In this document: piece by piece, positions 57,256 to 64,000 of the stretch
How the letters are laid out: every line of letters starts with the position of its first letter
Position numbering within the stretch: the first letter of the stretch is position 1
Assembly (NCBI GenBank): GCA_033239125.1
Contig: BSWB01000005.1
Span: forward strand, 20,079,447-20,143,446
DNA from: Fagopyrum homotropicum
Lineage: Eukaryota > Streptophyta > Magnoliopsida > Caryophyllales > Polygonaceae
DNA length: 64,000 nucleotides
Direction: 5' to 3'
Program-made: the position numbers and the translations under genes
Notes under the pieces: generated by a model
Seen by the model: only the letters and a program-made list of their open reading frames with translations
What the model was told of the DNA's origin: nothing
Databases searched by the model: none

Positions 57256-57939
57256 TGATCCTAAACTGAGAGTTAAGTGTTAGAGTTTGCCAAATCCTAT
57301 TCTTATTTCACCTTTCCTGGTTCAAAGCAAGCTTAGGATGAGACTTACCCGGTAATTCCTTAGTTTGTGTACCAACGATCATAAGTGTAGGTAATAAAGG
57401 TTTATCCTTTATTAGGGTTTGAGTGTGCTTCCATCCCATCTTTGTGAGTTAGCCTGAGACTTACCCGGTAAAGGTTGATTCTATTCCCTTAGATGGTGTG
57501 TTAGTTTGAGGTTATAGTTCTTTATCTTGATTCCTTGAGACTTACCCGGTAATAGGAGTTACGGTTTTGGATTAGTGAGTAGTGAGACTTACCCGGTGAT
57601 CTACTCCACTTTAGTAACACCTTCCCCTTGCAAAAATCTCAGCTTTGTCCGCTTATCTTTAGATCTTGAGTTGGAACCACAACTAGATGCCTTAATCCCT
57701 AGAATTGCATGTTTGCTTTATTGACTTCTTATTCATCTTTGATTGTGTTAATTACTCTTTGTGGTTAGTATTCACGAAGCTTATCGTTACTGACTTTGTT
57801 TCACCGAGTCCCTGTGATCGACCCCTGGAATTTCTTGCTTTTTACTACGATTGACCCGTACACTGCGGGTTCGCATCCTTGTTTTAAGCTTAAGTCTAGG
57901 GTTATAAATTTAAAGCTTGCACACCGTTTGGAGCGAACA
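57256..57939 (+). mobile_element. Athila shared LTR, right part
   Basis: It continues 42573 after the nested array. It contains four copies of the GAGACTTACCCGGTRATT motif (57340, 57456, 57537 and 57584), a hairpin with arms AATAAAGG and CCTTTATT (57393-57413) and the ACCCG...CGGGT block near 57850. It ends GAGCGAACA six bases before the primer site of unit 2. Confidence 0.88.
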
Positions 57940-57945
57940 AGTTTT

Positions 57946-57962
57946 TGGCGCCGTTGCCGGGG
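57946..57962 (+). other. Primer-binding site, Asp-tRNA type, Athila unit 2
   Basis: TGGCGCCGTTGCCGGGG is identical to the unit 1 site and shows that the LTR ending at 57939 is also a 5' LTR. Confidence 0.93.
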
Positions 57963-58065
57963 ACTTGGTCTAGACCATGCCGGTACGGTTTGCTATTGGC
58001 GCGCTTGCCCCCGTGTCATCTAACCACTCTACTTGAGTGACTTTTGCAGGTTCTTTCTTAGGTAT

Positions 58066-58317
58066 ATGCGAAGAACCCGCACTGGGAAGGAAATCGTTCC
58101 TTACGATCCCGAACCGGAAAAGACATACAAGCGACACTTAAGAGAAGCGAAGATGGCCCAACAAGACGACCGCGATCTTGCGGCCGAATTGAAAGAGGCG
58201 CTAGAGCTGCTACGCCTCAGCAAGGAAGAACTAAGGCAAGAGAAAGAAGAGAATCGCACCAAGACTGCAGCAATCGAAGCGGAGATAGCAGTCATACGAA
58301 ACCAGATTCTACTTTGA
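58066..58317 (+). pseudogene. Athila unit 2 gag N-terminal segment ended by TGA
   Basis: From ATG 58066 (the first in frame after the primer site) 83 codons encode a charged, helix-rich segment: MRRTRTGKEIVPYDPEPEK, then REAKMAQQDD and a heptad-like stretch rich in Glu/Leu/Arg that could form a coiled coil. TGA at 58315-58317 ends it. The same frame continues without a further stop into the 1414-codon frame that begins at 58351, so this is the natural front of gag. Unit 1 has TGA at the same place. Confidence 0.65.
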
Positions 58318-58350
58318 CCGAGGGAAGATCCCCCTGTTGATCCTCGACCG

Positions 58351-61300
58351 ATGCAGGATCCAATAGCTGACCCTCGACCGAGGCAGGTTCCAGTACCTGA
58401 CGCCCCGGCCGATGTACTTCCACCTCGGAGGCCAGTCCGAGATGTTCTACTTGCAGGAATCCCACAAACCCTAGGTCAAAGGATGGACCCTAATCAACAA
58501 CTGAGGCGTCCAGGAGTGAACCAAGGAGATCCAGCGGACCATGACTACGAACTTCGACCGCAAGTTCTATCCATGATTCGCCAATGCCAATTCGGAGGGC
58601 TAGAGAAGAAGTCACCGCATCAACATCTTCAAAACTACGAGATCTTGATGGAAACCTTGCGACCTTCCAGAATTGAAAATAACAACTACAAGTTAAGACC
58701 TTTTTACTTTTCTTTAAAAGATAGAGCTCTTACTTGGTATCAATCTCTTCCTCCAGGTAAAATTAGCACATGGGAGGAGATGACTACGGAATTCTTGACC
58801 AAATTCTTTCCCCCCTCAAAGACCGCTGAAATGAGAGGAAAGATCAATGCTTTCATTATGAAGGACAAGGAGAGCTTGTCCAAGTTATGGGAACGGTTCA
58901 AGGACATCCTTTTGGATTGCCCACATCATGGGATTCCAAAGATCGAGTTGTTGGAGATCTACTTCAAAGGACTGGACGGAAACACCCAGTTCAATCTCCA
59001 ACTACTCTCCGCCGGTACCTTCATGGATATGGCGATTGATGAGGCTTGGGACTTCATTGAGAAGCAAGCCTTGCATATGGAGAAGTACACCCACCAAGGA
59101 GCTGAAGGTGGAGTTAAAAGAGTCAACTTTCAAGAGACTCAATCCAACAACAATCAACTCACGTCTTTGAAGAATGACGTGAAGCAATTGAAGGAACTCT
59201 TGGTTGCTCAAACCAAGAGGGAAGAGCAAGGGCAAAGGAACAACAACAACAACGGGTACCGTAACAACAACAACGGTCCCCGAAACAACAACTACAACAA
59301 CAACAACAATAGAGGGTCAAATAGCAACAATTGGAGGACGAACAATCAAAGCAACCAGAATCCTGGTAACAATTATTCTAACTCCAACTCTAACAATTCC
59401 TCTAACCCTTTCCTCTCTTCCCCTTCTTCTTCTTCTACTCCATTAAAGAGCCAAGGGCAAGGATCAAGTTCGTCTCAGCCAGAAAAGAAAGACGCAGTTC
59501 TGGAGGCTATCTTGATCAAGCTTAGCGCTATGGAGAATTCTATGACTTCATTTTCAAGAGCCCAAAAGTCCTTCGAACAACAACTTGCTAGTAGGGCGAA
59601 TGAAGCACCAAGAGATCCAGGGAAGCTTCCAGCAAAGACGGAAAGCAACCCTAAGGGCCAGTGCATGGCCATAACGACGAGGAGTGGACTTAAAACTGCA
59701 GATCCAGTACCTCGTTCGACGCAGACCACCTTAGTCCAGATCCAGTCGAAGAACACCTCGACCGAGATGCCAACCGAGGTGGAGCAACAGAAAGCAGGAG
59801 GGACGACTGAAACTTATATTCCACCTCCTGCATACAAACCACCACTTCCATTCCCTCAGTCCAGAGCCAGAGCACATCTAGACAAACACTTTGGTAAGTT
59901 CCTTGACTTGATGAATAAGCTATATATTAATATTCCTTTCCTTGATGCTATTTTAGGTATGCCCTCCTATGGGAAGTTCTTAAAAGAAATCTTATCAAGG
60001 AAGAGGAAGCTGAAGGATGTTGGTGAAGTTAGGATGACATCTAAATCTTCGGAGCTCATACAAATCATGAAAGAGAAGATGCCTCCTAAGTTGAGAGATC
60101 CCGGCTCATTTTGCATCCCCATTCAAGTTGGGGATTTCACTTGTAAAGCCCTTTGTGATCTAGGAGCCAGCGTGAGCATCATCCCGCTGGAGCTATGCGT
60201 GAAGATCGGTCTTGGAGAGCCCAAGCCGGTCAAGATTCGACTTTATATGGCGGATCGCTCCATTACCCATCCCGTGGGCATCTTGGAGGACGTTCCGGTC
60301 AAGCTAGGTAACTTCTATCTACCTATAGATTTTGTTGTACTTGACATTCCCGCAGATTATCCTGTTCCTATTATTCTCGGGAGGCCATTTCTAGCAACTT
60401 CGGGTTGCAACGTGGATTGCAAGAACGCCAAGTTGAAATTCAACGTTGGTGGCGATGAGGTGGAGTTCGCACTACTTGCAACCATGAAAGGGGAGCAACT
60501 AACTGATGATATCTTCAACATCTACGATGAAGAAGAATCAAGAGAATTGGTGAGCTCTATCCTTATTAACGATTCACTCGAAAGAGTTATTAGCTTCAGT
60601 TTAATGGAGGAAGGTATAGATGCTTCTTGTGATGCAGATATACGGAGCTTAAAGGCACTGGAAGAGGATCCAGGAGCTAAAACTGAGAAGCTAATCCAGG
60701 AGACGAAGATCTCCAGTTTCGGTTCCAGTAGCAGTACCTCGACCGAGGCACTTCTTGGACTGAGCGAGGCGACTGAAGAACATCTCGGTCAACACCTCTG
60801 CGCCTCGACCGAGGTCGATGGTGAGATGATGTTAACTGAGACTTCCGAAAGTCCAGTTTCTGTATCCACTCGACCGGAAGGAGGAAGCAAGGATCCCCCT
60901 CAGAAGACACCCCCAGTAGTGGAGCTTAAACAACTCCCTAGTCACTTGAGGTATGTCTTTCTTGGGCCGGATTCCACTTATCCCGTTATTGTTAGTGCTT
61001 CCCTTTCCGAATCTGAATTGTCTAAGTTAATGCATGTCCTGAGAAAGCATCGAAAAGCTATAGGTTACACCACGGACGATCTTATTGGCATTAAGCCTTC
61101 TTTCTGCATGCATAGAATTCTAATGGAAGATAATCATAAGACTTCACGGGAACCTCAAAGACGGTTAAATCCGATCATGAAGGAGGTTGTGAAGAAGGAA
61201 GTTGTTAAGTTGTTGGATGTAGGTATTATTTATCCTATCTCGGACAGCAAGTGGGTTATCCCGGTGCATGTCGTTCCGAAGAAAGGAGGGATGACCGTTG

Positions 61301-62595
61301 TGACGAATAAGAACAACGAGTTGATCCCAACTAGGACCGTTACGGGCTGGAGGGTTTGCATCGATTACAGGAAGCTGAACACGGCCACACGGAAGGACCA
61401 CTTTCCACTTCCCTTCATCGATCAGATGCTCGAGCGGTTGGCCCAGCATTCACACTTTTGTTACTTGGACGGCTATAGTGGATTCTTCCAGATTCCTATC
61501 CATCTGGATGATCAGGAAAAGACCACTTTCACTTGTCCATGGGGGACATTTGCCTATCGGAGGATGCCATTTGGATTGTGCAATGCACCCGCTACCTTCC
61601 AGCGATGCATGATGGCTATCTTTTCCGAATACATAGAGGAGATCATGGAGGTATTCATGGACGATTTTTCTGTATATGGCTCCTCTTTTGATGATTGCCT
61701 ATCTAACCTTTCTCTAGTGCTTAAAAGATGTGAAGACACTAACCTTGTTCTGAATTGGGAAAAGTGTCATTTTATGGTTAATGAAGGCATTGTGCTAGGA
61801 CACCTCGTTTCTAATCGAGGTATTGAGGTCGATCGAGCTAAGATCAAGACTATTGAGAAACTCCCTCCTCCTTGTTCTGTTAAAGGTGTGAGGAGTTTTC
61901 TCGGGCATGCAGGTTTCTACAGGAGATTCATTAAGGACTTCTCTAAGATTTCTAAACCTCTAACTAACCTCTTGAATAAAGATGTTGTTTTTGAGTTTTC
62001 GCAGGAGTGTCTTGATGCTTTTTACAGGATTAAGGAAGCGTTGATCTCCGCTCCCATTATCCAACCTCCTGATTGGACCTTGCCCTTTGAGGTCATGTGT
62101 GACGCTAGTGATGTAGCCGTAGGAGCGGTGCTTGGACAGAAGAAGGATGGACGGACCACCGCCATTTATTATGCTAGCAAGACGCTAGATGAAGCACAAC
62201 ACAACTACGCTACCACCGAGAAGGAGTTATTGGCGGTTGTATATGCTTTCGAGAAGTTTCGTACCTATCTAGTGGGGGCGAAAGTCATTGTCTACACCGA
62301 CCATGCAGCCATTCGTTACTTGTTGGCTAAGAAAGATGCCAAGCCGCGCCTTATTCGATGGATTCTCTTGCTTCAAGAGTTTGACCTAGAGATCCGCGAT
62401 AAGAAGGGGTCCGAGAACTCAGTTGCGGATCACCTCAGCCGGCTACCGGAATCTTCCCGCGAGACGGATGACCCTCCCATAGACGATTCATTCCCCGATG
62501 AGCACTTACACTTGTTGGAGCGTTTGATGGATCTACTTAGTTCACCCCACAGTGGAGGTGAAGTATGGGGTGAGGGGACCTCCCATCACATTTGA
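58351..62595 (+). CDS. Athila unit 2 gag-protease-RT-RNase H polyprotein (integrase lost)
   Basis: The 1414-codon frame is the longest in the window. Order: Pro-rich start with DPRPRQ repeats; gag domain about residues 65-255 (FGGLEKKSPHQHLQNYEIL, WYQSLPPGKI, FKDILLDCPHHG); coiled segment; Asn-rich linker about 290-350; aspartic protease with DLGASVS (Asp 603) and ILGRPFLATSGC; acidic linker holding motif copies; RT about 920-1180 with WRVCIDYRKLN, GYSGFFQIP and FMDD (1102-1105); RNase H with CDASDVAVGAV (Asp 1251), Glu about 1290, TDHAA (Asp 1317) and SVADHLSR. All catalytic residues are present. The C-terminus passes from the RNase H end into SPHSGGEVWGE, which corresponds to the far C-terminus of integrase (PHGAVEIWGE-like in unit 1), so the integrase body is deleted in frame. 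It could give particles and cDNA but not integration. The true start is probably upstream (58066), beyond a TGA. Confidence 0.9.
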   Translation: MQDPIADPRPRQVPVPDAPADVLPPRRPVRDVLLAGIPQTLGQRMDPNQQLRRPGVNQGDPADHDYELRPQVLSMIRQCQFGGLEKKSPHQHLQNYEILMETLRPSRIENNNYKLRPFYFSLKDRALTWYQSLPPGKISTWEEMTTEFLTKFFPPSKTAEMRGKINAFIMKDKESLSKLWERFKDILLDCPHHGIPKIELLEIYFKGLDGNTQFNLQLLSAGTFMDMAIDEAWDFIEKQALHMEKYTHQGAEGGVKRVNFQETQSNNNQLTSLKNDVKQLKELLVAQTKREEQGQRNNNNNGYRNNNNGPRNNNYNNNNNRGSNSNNWRTNNQSNQNPGNNYSNSNSNNSSNPFLSSPSSSSTPLKSQGQGSSSSQPEKKDAVLEAILIKLSAMENSMTSFSRAQKSFEQQLASRANEAPRDPGKLPAKTESNPKGQCMAITTRSGLKTADPVPRSTQTTLVQIQSKNTSTEMPTEVEQQKAGGTTETYIPPPAYKPPLPFPQSRARAHLDKHFGKFLDLMNKLYINIPFLDAILGMPSYGKFLKEILSRKRKLKDVGEVRMTSKSSELIQIMKEKMPPKLRDPGSFCIPIQVGDFTCKALCDLGASVSIIPLELCVKIGLGEPKPVKIRLYMADRSITHPVGILEDVPVKLGNFYLPIDFVVLDIPADYPVPIILGRPFLATSGCNVDCKNAKLKFNVGGDEVEFALLATMKGEQLTDDIFNIYDEEESRELVSSILINDSLERVISFSLMEEGIDASCDADIRSLKALEEDPGAKTEKLIQETKISSFGSSSSTSTEALLGLSEATEEHLGQHLCASTEVDGEMMLTETSESPVSVSTRPEGGSKDPPQKTPPVVELKQLPSHLRYVFLGPDSTYPVIVSASLSESELSKLMHVLRKHRKAIGYTTDDLIGIKPSFCMHRILMEDNHKTSREPQRRLNPIMKEVVKKEVVKLLDVGIIYPISDSKWVIPVHVVPKKGGMTVVTNKNNELIPTRTVTGWRVCIDYRKLNTATRKDHFPLPFIDQMLERLAQHSHFCYLDGYSGFFQIPIHLDDQEKTTFTCPWGTFAYRRMPFGLCNAPATFQRCMMAIFSEYIEEIMEVFMDDFSVYGSSFDDCLSNLSLVLKRCEDTNLVLNWEKCHFMVNEGIVLGHLVSNRGIEVDRAKIKTIEKLPPPCSVKGVRSFLGHAGFYRRFIKDFSKISKPLTNLLNKDVVFEFSQECLDAFYRIKEALISAPIIQPPDWTLPFEVMCDASDVAVGAVLGQKKDGRTTAIYYASKTLDEAQHNYATTEKELLAVVYAFEKFRTYLVGAKVIVYTDHAAIRYLLAKKDAKPRLIRWILLLQEFDLEIRDKKGSENSVADHLSRLPESSRETDDPPIDDSFPDEHLHLLERLMDLLSSPHSGGEVWGEGTSHHI

Positions 62596-63390
62596 GACGC
62601 ATTATGGTCCAGCTAGCGACCTTAAACCAAGCGCTTCTTGGGAGGCAACCCAAGGTATTGCTTTCTTTTCCCGTTTTCTAGTCTAGCTTAGATAGTTTGC
62701 TTTTGCTTTGCTTTGCTTTGTTTTTGGCGTTCTAGACAGATAACAGGAGACATCTAAGGAAGGAGCATAACTGGAAGGACAGAAGTTCGAGATTTTGAGA
62801 AGACAGAAGCATCTCGGTTACTGTCAGAGCACCTCGACCGAGTTGATTCTTGAGCAACCGAGGCGACTAGGGTTTTTGCAGAACCACCTTGGTCCGTACC
62901 ACCTCGGTCCAGTCGAGACCATCTCGACCGAGGTGACAGCAGATCCACGAACAGTATAAAAGGGGGAAAATTTATTTTTTTACCTTTTTACTCTCTTCGA
63001 CTCGACCGCGGCGCTCCTCACCTCGCTTCCTCTGTTTTTGTTCGTTTTCGAAGACTTCCGCTTCCAAACTGCGATTGAAGAGTAGAGGATCCCATTGCAA
63101 CTACAGATCTGCAAAGAAATCGAACGAATCGACCGAAACAAGGTAAAAACAGTCGAAACCCTAACTCGTTCATTCGTTTCGATTTGGGCTTTGGTTGCCC
63201 TTGAATCTGCTGAGAAAAGGCTTAAGTACCCGATAGGAAGCAATTGTAGTGATTTTTGGGGGAAAAGAACTGGATTTCTGAGATTGGAATCATAACCTGT
63301 TGCGCCTCGGTCTAGTCGAACTACATCTCGACCGAGGTGATTCTTGAGGGTTGTCAGCGACCGAGGTGGTCTGACAGTAGCTGAAAGAAA
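62596..63390 (+). promoter_or_regulatory. Post-pol region with internal TATA and leader, Athila unit 2
   Basis: This parallels 39958-40757. It has TATAAAAG at 62955-62962, a C/T-rich leader, a possible splice donor AAGGTAAAAA (63140-63149) and CAG ending at 63377 just before ATG 63391. The TATA-to-donor and TATA-to-ATG distances (about 186 and 436 bp) are close to those of unit 1 (190 and 447). Motif copies lie before the TATA (62829-62938) and inside the putative intron (63323-63370). Confidence 0.45.
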
Positions 63391-64000
63391 ATGAGTTCCG
63401 ATCGTCGCCTTGCCCTCAGAGACAATCCTCACCTTCCCCTCCTTCTTCTTCTTCCCGACCTTACCGCCCGGTGATCCACGAGAGATGCCGGGTAGATTAT
63501 GAGCGTATAGCCAGCCGTCCAGTCATTGCACCACGTTTCCTGGACGTATCAGCTTTCGATTGCCTAGGGTTAGATGAAGACCTTAGGAGGATGATTACCA
63601 CAGTTGGGCTGGATCAGTTTACTGAGATCCGAGCCCCAGCTTACTTGGAGCCGACCCTAGAGTTCGTTAGCTCCTTTTCCTACCTTCCCACAGAGAGGTC
63701 TGTGAAGTACCGGTTGATGAGCCGGAACTTCATAGTTCCCTTAGAGGTTTGGAGAGAGATTTTCGGCTTTTCTGAGCCCACCGCCACTGACTTCCCCTCC
63801 CGATCTGTAGCTAGGGAGTTCTGGGGGCAGATTGCCCATATTACTGAGCATGCAGACAGATGGCGCCCTGGAGATTCCAGGGAGAAGGTCATCTTCCACC
63901 CAGCCTTCAGATTAGCCCATAGGATATTCAGCGAGACACTTCCGGCGCGTACTGAGATGCCCCATAAGATCCGACAGGGCGAGCTCTTCAGCCTTTACTG
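63391..64000 (+). pseudogene. Athila unit 2 extra ORF (Athila ORF-1-like), runs off the window
   Basis: ATG 63391 opens MSSDRRLALRDN and then shifts frame. A single-base loss near 63422 (GACAATCC) separates it from a long open stretch that runs without stop to the window end (about 190 codons). That stretch includes PVIHERCRVDYERIA, LRRMITTVGLDQFTEI, APAYLEPTLEFVSSF, FWGQIAHITEHADRW and RIFSETLPARTEMPHKIRQ. It matches unit 1 (40758-41508) residue by residue over most of its length and has fewer lesions. It belongs to the Athila ORF-1 family, of unproven function. If the first shift is bypassed, the rest is coding. Confidence 0.78.

Overview
The window is repeat-rich DNA of a flowering plant. 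It is built almost entirely from nested and tandem Ty3/Gypsy LTR retrotransposons. The evidence is long LTRs, primer-binding sites complementary to plant initiator-Met and Asp tRNAs, chromodomain-type integrase tails and Athila-type proteins. There is no operon-like organisation, no rRNA or tRNA gene, and no confidently recognisable host gene. The only possible host coding trace is a 37-codon exon-like stretch at 18952-19065. The species cannot be told from the sequence.

Layout. (1) 1-18915, plus strand: an array of one degenerate chromovirus (Tekay/Del-like) family that reads internal, LTR, internal, LTR, internal, LTR. Each LTR (about 3.06 kb) has a polypurine tract on its left, and the first two also have a primer-binding site on their right, so they serve two units. 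The second complete unit holds an inverted LTR fragment (13384-14758) in place of about 0.9 kb of its own sequence. (2) 18916-20584: low-complexity AT-rich sequence, the exon-like fragment, then a polypurine tract and truncated LTR of another chromovirus. (3) 20585-22421: solo Athila-type LTR with target-site duplication CCTAC. (4) 22456-31623: complete minus-strand chromovirus-derived element with nearly identical 2791-bp LTRs and duplication AGAGC, but a ruined interior. (5) 31629-33987: decayed plus-strand chromovirus pol, in the order RT, RNase H, integrase. (6) 33988 to the window end: two Athila units in tandem sharing one LTR (41497-42573 continued at 57256-57939). Unit 1 has lost RT/RNase H. 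Unit 2 keeps a 1414-codon gag-protease-RT-RNase H frame but has lost integrase. (7) 42574-57250: a second chromovirus array nested in the shared Athila LTR (duplication TTATC), itself rearranged by a 12,050-bp-offset duplication that also copied 1.27 kb of Athila.

These units work as parasites of one another. Only the 58351-62595 frame looks translatable at length. All chromovirus pol copies carry the same inherited stops and frameshifts, so recent copy-number change here came from recombination or from mobilisation by elements elsewhere. The most interesting signals are not genes: a palindrome (core CTCGACCGAG) scattered more than thirty times through Athila coding and non-coding parts; a four-copy 18-bp motif with fixed spacing in all Athila LTRs; a hairpin with apparent compensatory change in three chromovirus LTR families; a TATA-plus-leader block before the extra Athila ORF; and tandem LTR sharing in three element groups in one window.
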